Positions 54,124 to 63,594 of a stretch of 64,000 bases of DNA are shown here, piece after piece. Location of the stretch: positions 1 to 64,000 of the forward strand of contig NZ_JADOER010000007.1 of NCBI RefSeq assembly GCF_018739865.1, in the 5' to 3' direction. The translations under genes and the position numbers were made by a program. The stretch is from Leptothoe kymatousa TAU-MAC 1615 (lineage in GTDB: Bacteria; Cyanobacteriota; Cyanobacteriia; Phormidesmidales; Phormidesmidaceae). The notes below the pieces were generated by a model, which was not told where the DNA came from, searched no databases, and saw nothing but the letters and a program-made list of their open reading frames with translations. Numbering within the stretch: position 1 is the stretch's first letter; the number at the start of each line of letters is the position of its first letter.

Positions 54124-55185
54124 TTACCTGGCATGGCGCTTTGCTCGCCAGCCTGTGTAGCTCAATAAAGCTGTGGACCCTAGGGCATAGACAATGCCAC
54201 TGGGCATGCCAGAAAGCGCCAAGGCCAAACTACCCACCCACAGGGTCAACGCATAGATAAATAGCACCGTAAACCGATGGGATAGCCCCGCATTCAAAAG
54301 TCGATGGTGCAAATGACGCTTATCGGCCACAAATGGCGAAAGTCCACGGCGTAACCGCGCCAAAATAACCGCTGACATATCTAAAATCGGCACCGCCAAT
54401 ATCAGCAGGTAGGGTAAAAATACCGCAGCGGTGGTGACCCCCTTCACCAGTCCGATAATCCCCACACCAGCAAGGGTAAAGCCCATATAGTAGGCTCCCC
54501 CGTCTCCCATAAAAATCTGGGCAGGGTTGAAATTATATTTCAAAAAGCTGAGGGCTCCACCGGCAAGGGCTGCCGCAATCACAGCGGCGGCGGGCTGCTC
54601 CATAAACAGCGCCACCAACATCATGACAATGGCCGCAATGCCTGAAACGCCAGCTGCTAAACCATCCAAACCATCGATCCAGTTAATGGCATTGGCCATG
54701 CCCACTAGCCAAATCACCGTTAGGGGCAAACTTACCCAAGCTGCCAGCTGCACAATGCCCAAACCAGGCACCGAAACAAACGCAATATCTACGCCGACAT
54801 ACCAGGTAATCGCAGCCACAACCGCTTGCATAAATAAGCGACTAATGGCGGATAGACCAAACAGATCATCTAAAAGACCAATCAGGAAAAAGGCCAACCC
54901 CCCCAGGGTCACCCCCCAAATCTCTGCTTCTGGCTCATTCACCAGTTGTTGCCCTTGGGCATCCACAAAGCCACCAATGGCCCAAACCGCTAACAACGCC
55001 ACCACGGTCCCTAAAAAAATAGAAACACCGCCCAGCCTAACCATTGGAACCTTATGAACTTTGCGCCCCCCCGGCATATCCACACGACCACTATGCAGGC
55101 CAATTCTCTTAACTACTGGAGTGGCAACAAGCACCACAGCAGCAGATAAGGCAAACGCCAATAGAGGATAAATCTGAAAAGGCAT
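54124..55185 (-). CDS. Undecaprenyl-phosphate N-acetylhexosamine-1-phosphate transferase (WecA/MraY-like)
   Basis: The 353-residue integral membrane enzyme transfers a sugar phosphate from a UDP-sugar to polyprenyl phosphate, starting O-antigen, exopolysaccharide or teichoic-type chains. It has about ten TM helices. Catalytic landmarks are the KVHKVPMVRLGG loop, the DDLFGL aspartates, NAINWIDGLDGLA, and the cytoplasmic loop with RRGLSPFVADKRHLHHRLL. ATG 55185 is chosen because the upstream 24 residues look non-coding. Convergent with the GT39 gene; the stops are 12 bp apart. Confidence 0.92.
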   Translation of the reverse strand: MPFQIYPLLAFALSAAVVLVATPVVKRIGLHSGRVDMPGGRKVHKVPMVRLGGVSIFLGTVVALLAVWAIGGFVDAQGQQLVNEPEAEIWGVTLGGLAFFLIGLLDDLFGLSAISRLFMQAVVAAITWYVGVDIAFVSVPGLGIVQLAAWVSLPLTVIWLVGMANAINWIDGLDGLAAGVSGIAAIVMMLVALFMEQPAAAVIAAALAGGALSFLKYNFNPAQIFMGDGGAYYMGFTLAGVGIIGLVKGVTTAAVFLPYLLILAVPILDMSAVILARLRRGLSPFVADKRHLHHRLLNAGLSHRFTVLFIYALTLWVGSLALALSGMPSGIVYALGSTALLSYTGWRAKRHAR

Positions 55186-55448
55186 GGGTGCAAGCAAGGG
55201 AAAACAATGCGAACGAGGATCTATGACGTTGAAGTCAACAACAAATGTGGCCAACACACAACAATCACCGTAACCCTAACAGTTTTTTTAAAACTTTCAA
55301 GCCAATAATATAGTTAGATGCAAGGCTGATAAATAAGAGTGATTATTAGTCGAGCGACGAAATTGAGTTGGCGGAGAAAGCGTTAGCAACAACTCAATTG
55401 GTTACCTATGAGTCACTTTTGTGTCATGAACAGCTGACCTGCTTGATG

Positions 55449-55491
55449 ACGTAAGCCCCACTGAATTATTGATAGTCCGTGGGACTTACGT
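55449..55491. other. Inverted repeat downstream of glyA
   Basis: ACGTAAGCCCCAC at 55449-55461 pairs with GTGGGACTTACGT at 55479-55491 (one mismatch). It lies just after the glyA stop codon on the minus strand and may end or stabilise that transcript. The remaining 314 bp gap between the two minus-strand genes shows no gene. Confidence 0.55.
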
Positions 55492-55499
55492 GAAATCAA

Positions 55500-56783
55500 C
55501 TAGCTCGCTAGAACAGGCTCTGCAGATTGCAAATGTGCATAAAGGGGAAAGCGATCGCACAAAGCCGCTACCCGCTTGCGACAATCTGCCTCCACCTTAC
55601 TATCCTCAGGGGAGAGCAAACGATCCGCAATAATGTTGGCAATCTCCTTAAACTCTTCAACACCCAGTCCCCTGGTGGTCATCGCCGGTGACCCCAAACG
55701 CAAACCACTGGTTACAAAGGGAGACTCAGGGTCAAACGGCACCGTATTTTTATTAGCCGTGATATTGACCATACTGACCAAAGCGTCAGCCTGTTTACCC
55801 GTCATGCCAATGGAACGTAGATCCACCAGAACGAGGTGATTGTCAGTGCCATCAGACACCACCTTAATCCCTCGTTCCTGCAGCTGCGCTGCCATGGCCT
55901 GGGCATTGGCAATCACCTGGGCACAATAGGTCTTAAAGTCTGGCTGCAGGGCTTCGCCAAACGCAACCGCCTTGGCCGCAATGACGTGCTCTAGTGGTCC
56001 CCCCTGGCTGCCAGGGAAAACGGCTTTATCAAACTTTTTCCCCAGATCTAGATCATTGGTCATGATTAACCCACCCCGAGGGCCCCGTAGGGTTTTATGG
56101 GTGGTGGTGGTGACCACATGGCAGTGGGGCAGTGGATTGGGGTGTTTGCCTGCGGCTACCAAACCAGCAATGTGGGCAATGTCGGCCATCAGATAGGCAT
56201 CGACTTCATCTGCGATCGCACGAAATTTATCAAAATGAATCGTACGGGGATACGCAGAATAGCCACAGATAATAATTTTGGGTCGATGCTCTAAAGCCAA
56301 CTCCCGAATCGCATCATAGTCAAGCTGTTCAGTATCCTTACTGACGCCATACTGAACAACGTTAAACCATTTACCCGAAACGTTGACCGGTGAGCCATGG
56401 GTTAAATGACCACCGTGGGAGAGATCCATCCCCAAAATAGTGTCCCCCGGCTGGAGCAATGCTAAAAAGACAGCAAAATTCGCCTGGGCACCAGAATGGG
56501 GCTGAACATTCGCATGGGCGGCCCCAAACAGCTGCTTAATACGCTCAATGGCCAACGCCTCAGCTTGATCAACAAATTCACAGCCGCCATAGTAGCGTTT
56601 GCTCGGCAGCCCCTCGGCATATTTATTGGTCAAGACAGACCCTTGAGCCGCCATCACAGCCGGTGACGTGAAATTTTCACTAGCAATGAGCTCCAAATGC
56701 TCCTGCTGGCGTTGACGTTCGCGCCCGATAATAGCGGTAAGTTCTGGATCAGTTTGGCTCAGAAAATCAAAATTCGTGGTCAT
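55500..56783 (-). CDS. glyA: Serine hydroxymethyltransferase
   Basis: GlyA interconverts serine and glycine with tetrahydrofolate and supplies one-carbon units. The 427-residue protein has [41 protein letters not shown], the PLP-Lys motif [14 protein letters not shown] and [11 protein letters not shown]. Start is the ATG at 56783 because [15 protein letters not shown] is typical; an 18-residue upstream extension is unlikely. A 23-turn palindromic region lies upstream. Confidence 0.97.
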   Translation of the reverse strand: MTTNFDFLSQTDPELTAIIGRERQRQQEHLELIASENFTSPAVMAAQGSVLTNKYAEGLPSKRYYGGCEFVDQAEALAIERIKQLFGAAHANVQPHSGAQANFAVFLALLQPGDTILGMDLSHGGHLTHGSPVNVSGKWFNVVQYGVSKDTEQLDYDAIRELALEHRPKIIICGYSAYPRTIHFDKFRAIADEVDAYLMADIAHIAGLVAAGKHPNPLPHCHVVTTTTHKTLRGPRGGLIMTNDLDLGKKFDKAVFPGSQGGPLEHVIAAKAVAFGEALQPDFKTYCAQVIANAQAMAAQLQERGIKVVSDGTDNHLVLVDLRSIGMTGKQADALVSMVNITANKNTVPFDPESPFVTSGLRLGSPAMTTRGLGVEEFKEIANIIADRLLSPEDSKVEADCRKRVAALCDRFPLYAHLQSAEPVLAS

Positions 56784-56906
56784 GGGGATGGATGCTCTAA
56801 TTTCAATGGACCTAGCAGAAAAGGTATTACCAGACATAGCTAGGTAGGCTGCCTAATTCTTGCCAGCTAGGGTTTGTAAGCAAACTATAGTACCGTGCCT
56901 ACCAGA

Positions 56907-56979
56907 AAGGTTTCTAGGGGGCAGCCCCGAGTACCTGAATTCTCAGGTACTCGGGGCTGCCCCAAAACCCAAAACCTTT
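56907..56979. repeat. Long palindromic element between glyA and crtB
   Basis: A 21-bp arm GGGGCAGCCCCGAGTACCTG-A at 56918-56938 is perfectly complementary to 56943-56963, with only four bases (ATTC) between. Outside it AAAGGTTT (56907-56914) pairs with AAACCTTT (56972-56979). No T tract follows, so it is not an ordinary terminator. The 414 bp spacer holds no gene. Confidence 0.8.
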
Positions 56980-57197
56980 ACACGGAAATGTTACGTTTCT
57001 GTTTCAGAATGTAACGCCTGGAAATCTATAATGGATGAAATTAAAAGGGACACGTGAGCATTTGTTGCTCTGAGGTACTGGTATACACCTAACGGTTTGT
57101 AAGGTGAATTTGATTTGTCATATTGTGGTAGCAAATTCAGCCATTGCTTTTCAACTCGCCGCTGGCCCATGACGCTTTTCGTTGAATAGAAACACCT

Positions 57198-58127
57198 ATG
57201 CTGTTGCAACCCACCACCACTGTCTCCCCCAAACATGTCTTGGCCTCTATAGATGAGTCATACGAATGCTGTCGGCAAATTACTGCAAAGTATTCAAAAA
57301 CGTTTTACATGGGTACGATGCTGATGTCGGAGGCCAAACGGCGTGCGATTTGGGCTATTTATGTATGGTGCCGCCGCACCGATGAATTGGTGGATGGGCC
57401 TTCAGCTAAATTTACAACTGAAGCAACGTTAGATGATTGGGAATCCCAGCTTGAATCAGTCTTTGCAGGGCGTCCTCAGGACGATTATGACGTTGCCATG
57501 GTAGATGCCTTAGAGCATTTCACCCTCGATATACAGCCCTTTCGAGACATGATTGAAGGGCAACGCATGGATCTCCGCTGCTCCCGCTACGAAACCTTTG
57601 AGGATCTGAAACTATATTGCTACCGTGTGGCAGGCACAGTAGGTCTGATGTCCACCGTGGTGATGGGAGTTGATCCTGAATACGGTACCGCGCCCTGGGC
57701 CACGACTATTCCCTGCCCCATAGATGAAGCCATTGCCTTAGGTATTGCCAATCAATTAACCAACATTTTGCGAGATGTGGGTGAAGATGCGAGACGTGGC
57801 CGCATCTATCTTCCTTTAGAAGATCTCGAGTTATTTAACTACAGCGAGCGAGACTTAATTAATGGAGTCATTGACGAGCGCTGGCGTGCCCTAATGCGTT
57901 TTCAGATTCAGCGTGCTCTAAAGTTCTACCGCGAAGCCGAACGCGGCATTACCCTTCTGAGTCCAGACGCTCGCTGGCCTGTTTGGTCGGCTTTGATGCT
58001 CTATCGTAAAATCCTGGATGTCATTGCAGAAAACCAATACGACGTTTTCAACCGCAGAGCATTTGTGCCAACGGTGCGCAAGCTTCTGTGTTTACCCCCT
58101 GCTTTGCTGCGCGCACGCGTTCTTTAG
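57198..58127 (+). CDS. crtB: Phytoene synthase
   Basis: CrtB joins two geranylgeranyl diphosphates to make phytoene, the first committed step of carotenoid synthesis. The 309-residue protein shows YSKTFYMGTMLM, the first Asp-rich motif WCRRTDELVDGP, RCSRYETFEDLKLYCYRVAGTVG, and the second LTNILRDVGEDARRGRIYLP. The often adjacent phytoene desaturase gene (crtP) is not next to it here. Ends at a bidirectional terminator. Confidence 0.97.
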   Translation: MLLQPTTTVSPKHVLASIDESYECCRQITAKYSKTFYMGTMLMSEAKRRAIWAIYVWCRRTDELVDGPSAKFTTEATLDDWESQLESVFAGRPQDDYDVAMVDALEHFTLDIQPFRDMIEGQRMDLRCSRYETFEDLKLYCYRVAGTVGLMSTVVMGVDPEYGTAPWATTIPCPIDEAIALGIANQLTNILRDVGEDARRGRIYLPLEDLELFNYSERDLINGVIDERWRALMRFQIQRALKFYREAERGITLLSPDARWPVWSALMLYRKILDVIAENQYDVFNRRAFVPTVRKLLCLPPALLRARVL

Positions 58128-58173
58128 GGCATTAAATTAAGACTCACAATCCTAACGAGTTGATGCTAATTGC

Positions 58174-58222
58174 CCCATAAAAAAGAGCTGATGCGATAAT
58201 CGCATCAGCTCTTTTTTATGGG
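58174..58222. terminator. Bidirectional terminator, 23-bp perfect stem
   Basis: Positions 58174-58196 and 58200-58222 are exact complements separated by TAA, with the core GAGCTGATGCGA and flanking A6/T6. It serves crtB on the plus strand and the RRM protein gene on the minus strand. Confidence 0.95.
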
Positions 58223-58248
58223 TTATAAAAACCGAAGATTAGGCGGTC

Positions 58249-58701
58249 TTAGGATGCAGTGGTTTGGGCTGCTAGCATTTCCTTCAACTTCTCTAAGTCA
58301 GAAGCCCAACGAGGATCAGGTTGGTTATTTTCAGGCTCTGGAGAAGAGTAAGTGGCTGGCTTACGGCCACCACCATTACGCTTACCATTGCCTTTACCAC
58401 CACGGCCACCGCCACCACCACCGGTAGCCGCAGCACCTTCATTCTCCTTAGCACGAGGCATTGCTTTTTCAACTTTCAAGGTTGCATCCTGCAATGCTTG
58501 ACCGTTGTACTTACTCACCAGTGCATCAGCAATTTCATCCGTTTTTACAGTGACAAAGCCGAACCCACGGCATTTACCAGTTTTACGGTCAGCAATCAAC
58601 TTGACTGAAACAATATTTTCGGTGTCTTCTGCAAAAACGGCTTCAAATTCCTCACGCTCTAAATCGCGGGGTAGATTGCCAATATATAAACGCACTGACA
58701 T
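58249..58701 (-). CDS. RRM-domain RNA-binding protein (Rbp type)
   Basis: The 150-residue protein has one RRM (about residues 1-82) with RNP2 LYIGNL and RNP1 KCRGFGFV, then a Gly/Arg/Asn-rich linker (GGGGGGRGGKGNGKRNGG) and a short conserved tail with DPRWASDLEKLKEML. Such cyanobacterial Rbp proteins are often cold-induced and bind mRNA. The long leader upstream (no gene for over 500 bp) may contain the cold control. The tail is longer than in the smallest Rbps. Confidence 0.92.
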   Translation of the reverse strand: MSVRLYIGNLPRDLEREEFEAVFAEDTENIVSVKLIADRKTGKCRGFGFVTVKTDEIADALVSKYNGQALQDATLKVEKAMPRAKENEGAAATGGGGGGRGGKGNGKRNGGGRKPATYSSPEPENNQPDPRWASDLEKLKEMLAAQTTAS

Positions 58702-59235
58702 GGAGATACCTCTTAAACAAATCTAAAAAACAGTTGCGACGGTTAAGCAGTGAAGAACTGAGCTAATTTATTCCAAAAGCCCAACATCTCTAGAAGAAAG
58801 TTTAAAGCGATTGCTTCAAATTAATTCAACAGAATAGGAACCGCAGCAAAAATAGGCTGACCACCTTTAGCAAGATTGACTAAATGAGATAACTAACCTC
58901 ATGTGAAAGGTCTGCAAAGTTATCTCCACCCCCTGATTGTGATCAACTAAAACTACATACTCCTTATTACATCAGAGGTGTCTCACTAAATGAGATAAAA
59001 AATGGAATGTATCCCTATACCATCAAGGTATCACGCTGTCTGATACCAAGCCAAGCAATTAGGTATTTTTTTGATAGGCTTCCCTAAAGTTCACGTAGAG
59101 TGCTGCAAGGTAACTACAACATGTCAACTCACTCTTAATCGCCATATTATTCTGCTTTTGAAAGCGAGTTTTCGGCCACATCAAAGTATCTAGAAATCTC
59201 AATCAATTTTCCTAAAAACTATGGCAAAGATACTT
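58702..59235. other. Gene-free leader/spacer upstream of the RRM gene
   Basis: No gene is supported here. A 14-bp direct repeat ACTAAATGAGATAA occurs at 58879-58892 and 58985-58998. The second copy lies next to GTCTC, giving a small CTCA/TGAG hairpin. It should hold the promoter and leader of the RRM gene on the minus strand. Confidence 0.5.
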
Positions 59236-59269
59236 AATAAAAAACCAGTCCCAAAAAGGTGACTGGTTT
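59236..59269 (-). terminator. Minus-strand terminator
   Basis: A 9-bp stem with an 11-nt loop is followed on the minus strand by six T residues. The nearest upstream minus-strand protein gene ends 310 bp away, which supports a separate short transcript. Confidence 0.75.
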
Positions 59270-59309
59270 GCTGTGTTGAGAGTAGGAGAACCCGATGCCT
59301 AACACCAAC
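59236..59309 (-). ncRNA. Small RNA candidate with CU-rich middle and terminator
   Basis: On the minus strand a -35/-10-like pair (TTGTCT, 16 bp, TATATC at 59316-59321) would start a transcript near 59309. It passes a CU-rich unpaired stretch TTCTCCTACTCTC (59278-59290) and ends at a terminator: AAACCAGTC pairs with GACTGGTTT (59242-59269) followed by six T residues. About 74 nt in all. The arrangement resembles Yfr1-class sRNAs, whose CUCC motif binds ribosome sites, but the conserved Yfr1 11-mer is not present. Confidence 0.4.
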
Positions 59310-59442
59310 TGCGGCGATATACTTTGCAGATAGATTTAGACAATCAGTACTCGTTAATAAAATTTAACATTTTATATTGAGGGTTGCAACTCTAAGTATT
59401 TTCAAGCGTTTAGTGAATGGTGTTGTAGAGCAATATTTTGAC

Positions 59443-59584
59443 TAGTGCAGCGTCAAAGCTAAAAATTGTGAGTCGTGAGTCGTGAGTCGTGAGTCGTGAA
59501 TCGTGAGTTGTGAATCGTGATAAGGTTCAGCCACGTTGTAAGCGATTCTCATCGATCCCAAATTTTAGTCTTGACGGACCACTA
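59443..59584. mobile_element. MITE of IS630/Tc1-mariner type inserted at a CTAG site
   Basis: The 138-bp element (59445-59582) is flanked by TA on both sides. Its left end GTGCAGCGTCAAAGCTAAAA matches the reverse complement of its right end (GTGGTCCGTCAAGACTAAAA) at 16 of 20 positions. There is no transposase. TA duplication and insertion into CTAG fit the IS630/Tc1-mariner group. The right edge lies in the TAG stop codon of the M48-like gene, and the interior carries a 7-bp tandem array. Confidence 0.75.
59468..59516 (+). repeat. Heptanucleotide tandem array (GTGAGTC)n in the MITE
   Basis: Seven complete 7-bp units follow each other: four perfect GTGAGTC, then GTGAATC, GTGAGTT and GTGAATC, with a partial eighth (GTGATAA). 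This is a short tandemly repeated repetitive sequence of the STRR kind known in cyanobacteria. Confidence 0.95.
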
Positions 59585-62095
59585 GCCGCCACTCATCAGT
59601 AGCCAGACTCCATACACCAGGGGCACGAAACTGACAATGGCTGACCAGATCGGATATCGGGCAGTTTTGATCTGATTATCCTCGGTCCGCAGGTGTTGAA
59701 TATCAACCCAGGCGTAGTGCCCACGTCTAAACCAGCCGGTCACCTGTAAGGACTGATTTAGCCATGGTGAAGGACCCAAGAAATTACTCAAGACCCCTCC
59801 ATAGGAGATGTAGTGCAGTTTCAGGCTGCCCAAATGCGTCTTGAGTCGCCACTCTTGCCCCAACCAATTGGCTAAGGCCGGTCGCCCTGTTAAGGTGCCA
59901 TTGATTTTGAGCGGCAAGCTATTGAGTGGGGTAAGTTGGGTGTCTTTTTGCCAATTTTCAAGTTTCGCTGCGTTTATGGGCAAAGAGCTCGCAATTTCTG
60001 GAAAGAATAAATTTATTCGCAACAACTGCACCGTAGCAGCAACAATCAGTGGCATGCTCAAAAGCACACTGCGATCGCGATATAGCCAGCTTAGGAATTC
60101 AATATTCAGGGCCGCTGCAATCGCCCCAACGACCCACATCAATAAAGCGATGCCAAAACCAAGGCATAGGCCTGACCACAAACCGCCCCATAGAATCAGG
60201 GTGGACCAATCTTGGGCCGACAACGAACGTTTGCCATACCCAGCCCGAAATCGAGAAATATCCAGACTCGGCTTGAGTCGCCAATGGCGAGCATAGGCCC
60301 CCAGGGTATATAGGCGATCGCCAAGGGGTGGATGGCCTTGATGAATAGACAACCCATGGCGTAGGGGATTTAACATTCCCCAGGCTAGATGGTCTACAGA
60401 TATGGCATTAGTAGCCGCCACAGGTAGCATCAACTCCAAACTCTCTAGCAGGGGAGGCGTATATCCCTGGGCCGTAATTGCTTGCTCCATTGCCCTAGCC
60501 AGTTTAGCCATCCCCCGAATTAAACCATTGGGGTTACCCGTAATTTCGGCAGCGGTGCGATCGCGATAGGGCACACGGATGCGCGACAACGTCGCCCCGA
60601 CCTTAACCAACAGCCAAAACACGCCATAACTAAGGGTTGACAGCACTCCAGCCGCAGCTCTTAGCAACATGGGCCGCGCCTCTCCCCAACGGGCAAAAAA
60701 CCAATATGCGCGATGTAGGCCCTGCAACAGCAAACCATGGGCCGAGAAGAATACCCAATCCCACTTAGACCAATGGCTCATTTCGTAGATCATCAGAGCC
60801 GCGATCTCATCAGGCGCCAAGTCATCTAATAGCCCCTGACTAATCACTAAATGGCCATAACGGGGACACCATCCGTAGGAAAAAATTAACGGAATCTCTG
60901 TAGGCAACAAATCGATAGTGGGCTGCTGCCACCGGCGTTTGGCACAAAATCGCTGAAATAATTCCACCGCTTCTGGACTAAACTCTTGCAATTGTTGCAG
61001 CGACAGGCGCCTACCCGAACTCAAGCAAAAGCCCCATAGCCATGGGGACGCTAAGACCAATACCCCAAAGCCAACAATCACGGTCCAGGTGTGCGGCTCC
61101 CACAATAAAGGTGACAAGCGCAAATGCAAGGGCAACAACTGGTCTAGAAATTGAAAATAACTCCGAATCCCCCACAACACCAGTTGCACCAACCCACGCA
61201 CTACCCAAAAGAACAGACCAAGGGTGAAGATTTGGGCCAGCCATAGTCGCCCCATGCCGATTTTGCCCAACGACTTGAGCTGATTTAAGCGCCCTCCGAC
61301 GGGCCAAGTATCAGGACCATTGGGCGCCTTGTCCGATGACCGTTGTCGCCCATTCTTTGGGGATTGTTGCTCAGGTGCAACCTCTGTCTCTGGCCTTAGA
61401 GAACTGACGACAGGCTCATGAGAATCTTCAGTCCCATCCGTCTGAACCGATGTTTGGGCCGCATCCACCTGCGTGGTCTGGGGACTATTTAAGGTTTGAT
61501 AATGAAATAAAGACGCCCCATTTGCCGCCAATTCATCATTCTTAGAAAGACTTTTATGCTCGGCTGATGCCTCAATCGTGGATGACGAGGCCCCTGTGGA
61601 TAGATCTGTTTTATCTTCGAAAACAGCGGAAGAGTTCTCCAATTCTTCTGACGAAGACACATCTATGGATGCCGGACTTTCATCGACTGAACCCTTTGGG
61701 ATAGAAGCCTTTGGCATCGCTGCAGGCTGTTCTAACGGAACAAAGCCACTGGATGCAGTAGACATCTCTTCACCCGCTGGATGTCCGGCTTGTTCAAGGG
61801 GACCCTTGGAAATATCGTCAACAGATAACCGATTTAATGTTTGTTGCCCCCACTGACGAATTGATTGACTCTTACTTTGCAGGAGTGATTGACAAAGCTG
61901 CTTAGCCTTCGCTGCATCCCCCTGTGCTTCGTAGGTACGGATCAACCCCATCTGTGCCTTGAGGCGATAGCCCATGGCAATGGCTTTATCTTGACGTAGG
62001 CCTTGAAATATTGCGATCGCCCGGCCGTAGTGTTTCTGTTTAAACGCAGTCAGCCCTGCTTTAATCAGCTGCTCTGGGGATTTTTCTATACCCAT
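59582..62095 (-). CDS. M48-like membrane protein with TPR N-terminus and degenerate zinc site
   Basis: The 837-residue protein (ATG 62095, GAGG eight bases before) starts with a TPR-like helix pair (about 1-75), followed by a Ser/Thr/Glu-rich disordered region to about 265, two TM segments near 270-350, an M48-peptidase-like domain, and further TM segments toward the C-terminus. Where M48 enzymes have HExxH it has YEMSH (Y437, E438, H441), so one zinc His is missing; the third-ligand region reads VPYRDRTAAEITGNPNG. It is thus probably a non-catalytic relative, a type known in cyanobacteria. Its TAG stop coincides with the insertion site of the downstream MITE. Confidence 0.85.
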   Translation of the reverse strand: MGIEKSPEQLIKAGLTAFKQKHYGRAIAIFQGLRQDKAIAMGYRLKAQMGLIRTYEAQGDAAKAKQLCQSLLQSKSQSIRQWGQQTLNRLSVDDISKGPLEQAGHPAGEEMSTASSGFVPLEQPAAMPKASIPKGSVDESPASIDVSSSEELENSSAVFEDKTDLSTGASSSTIEASAEHKSLSKNDELAANGASLFHYQTLNSPQTTQVDAAQTSVQTDGTEDSHEPVVSSLRPETEVAPEQQSPKNGRQRSSDKAPNGPDTWPVGGRLNQLKSLGKIGMGRLWLAQIFTLGLFFWVVRGLVQLVLWGIRSYFQFLDQLLPLHLRLSPLLWEPHTWTVIVGFGVLVLASPWLWGFCLSSGRRLSLQQLQEFSPEAVELFQRFCAKRRWQQPTIDLLPTEIPLIFSYGWCPRYGHLVISQGLLDDLAPDEIAALMIYEMSHWSKWDWVFFSAHGLLLQGLHRAYWFFARWGEARPMLLRAAAGVLSTLSYGVFWLLVKVGATLSRIRVPYRDRTAAEITGNPNGLIRGMAKLARAMEQAITAQGYTPPLLESLELMLPVAATNAISVDHLAWGMLNPLRHGLSIHQGHPPLGDRLYTLGAYARHWRLKPSLDISRFRAGYGKRSLSAQDWSTLILWGGLWSGLCLGFGIALLMWVVGAIAAALNIEFLSWLYRDRSVLLSMPLIVAATVQLLRINLFFPEIASSLPINAAKLENWQKDTQLTPLNSLPLKINGTLTGRPALANWLGQEWRLKTHLGSLKLHYISYGGVLSNFLGPSPWLNQSLQVTGWFRRGHYAWVDIQHLRTEDNQIKTARYPIWSAIVSFVPLVYGVWLLMSGG

Positions 62096-62156
62096 ACAGA
62101 TATCCTCTGATGTCACGAACGGCAGTACAGGGCACACGATTTATAGTGCCGCAATC

Positions 62157-63431
62157 TTAGCGCGAATGCTCAGTGGGTGTATTGGGTACATTCAGCATTT
62201 GCTCGACCAAACGGTAAAGACTCTCGTCACTATCTCCAACCAAATGACGGTCCTTAAGATCGACTAGACCGGTGGCAAGGGATTGAGCCTTTTTTTTATA
62301 TACATTGTGGGCGGATAGCAAATCTGTAAAAATCTCTCGTTCTACCTGATGGCGGTCTGCATCATCCATCAAAGGCGTTCCATAGGCCATAGCATCTACG
62401 TCATATTTCAGAAGAAAAATAAGCGCACCACAATGCTCGTGTAATCGCGATTGCAACTGTTTAGTATCCAACTCTAAACGGTCAAATCCCACTTGGCCTT
62501 CAATGCGAAGCTCAACAATCGGCTGCTGGTCAGGAATCAAACGCGTCTCGGCAATCGCCCCATCCAGCAGTGCGATCGCTAATTTTTCGATATCCTCTAG
62601 CGCCTCTTGTCCCCGCAGCTTCAGAGAAAGTCGCACAATCGGCCGCTGACGATAGTCCGTTTGTAGCTGGGCGTTAACCTGACCATCCACCAGGTCTACC
62701 AATAGCGCTCCCCGCTCAAATGCCCCTTCTTCCACATTATTAGCTTCCAAAGAGCCCGGATTAAACAACCAGTTATCAACGGCATAATACTTATGAATAT
62801 GCCCTAGCCCCAAATAATCTATCCCCGCTTCCCTAAGAGGCAATAGATCGCTATATCGTAACGCCCCAGAGTAGCGAGCAATTTGCCCTTCTAACCCATG
62901 GTGAAACAATAACACCGTGGAACCAGGCCCCGGGGGCAACGCAGAGACAGCCCCTGCAATTTGTTCCACGGCCTTGGGTGCGGCAGCCCCATACCAGCTA
63001 GACCCCAAAACGCGCACACCACAGTCAAGGTCGATATACCCCCCACGGCGGGTTTCAGCATCCCAGGGCAGATAAAATTGTTCTCCGGCAGCAGGTTCCA
63101 GCAGCTTTAACAGGTCCCAATCCGATAGGTACCTCAACCAGCTAGTTTTTGTCCCATAGGGGCAATTATCATGGTTACCCTCAATCGCAATCACAGGAAT
63201 ATTAGCAGCCTGCAATTGCTGTAAACACAACTGGGCCTGATTCAAAACCGCTGGCTGAATCATCCGCTGCTCGAACAAATCGCCAGCAATCACCACAAAG
63301 TCCACCCCCTCACCAATGGCATATCGTTCAAATACATCCCAAAGGGTGTGAAAAAAATCGGTAGTGCGAACTTTGCTGTTATAACGGTCAAATCCTAAAT
63401 GGACATCAGCAACATGCAAAAATTTCGCCAT
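62157..63431 (-). CDS. SbcD/Mre11-like DNA exonuclease
   Basis: The 424-residue metallophosphoesterase processes DNA ends in repair. The motifs HVADVHLGF, VIAGDLFE, AIEGNHDN, LLFHHGLEG and GLGHIHKY carry the two-metal site. The C-terminal half is the Mre11/SbcD-type capping region. The partner ATPase SbcC/Rad50 is not in the window. It lies 62 bp upstream of the M48-like gene. Confidence 0.93.
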   Translation of the reverse strand: MAKFLHVADVHLGFDRYNSKVRTTDFFHTLWDVFERYAIGEGVDFVVIAGDLFEQRMIQPAVLNQAQLCLQQLQAANIPVIAIEGNHDNCPYGTKTSWLRYLSDWDLLKLLEPAAGEQFYLPWDAETRRGGYIDLDCGVRVLGSSWYGAAAPKAVEQIAGAVSALPPGPGSTVLLFHHGLEGQIARYSGALRYSDLLPLREAGIDYLGLGHIHKYYAVDNWLFNPGSLEANNVEEGAFERGALLVDLVDGQVNAQLQTDYRQRPIVRLSLKLRGQEALEDIEKLAIALLDGAIAETRLIPDQQPIVELRIEGQVGFDRLELDTKQLQSRLHEHCGALIFLLKYDVDAMAYGTPLMDDADRHQVEREIFTDLLSAHNVYKKKAQSLATGLVDLKDRHLVGDSDESLYRLVEQMLNVPNTPTEHSR

Positions 63432-63594
63432 TGGTTTAGAACGCCCCCACGGGAAATTACACCAGTAAAGTTTAGCGAAAACTCAGCCAACCGCCGTTGC
63501 TGATGTAGAGGATGCAACGATCTGTAAGGTCGGCCAATGGCATGGATAGCCCCAATACAACCATCCCAAAAGCAAAAATAATAGAGACTCAGCC

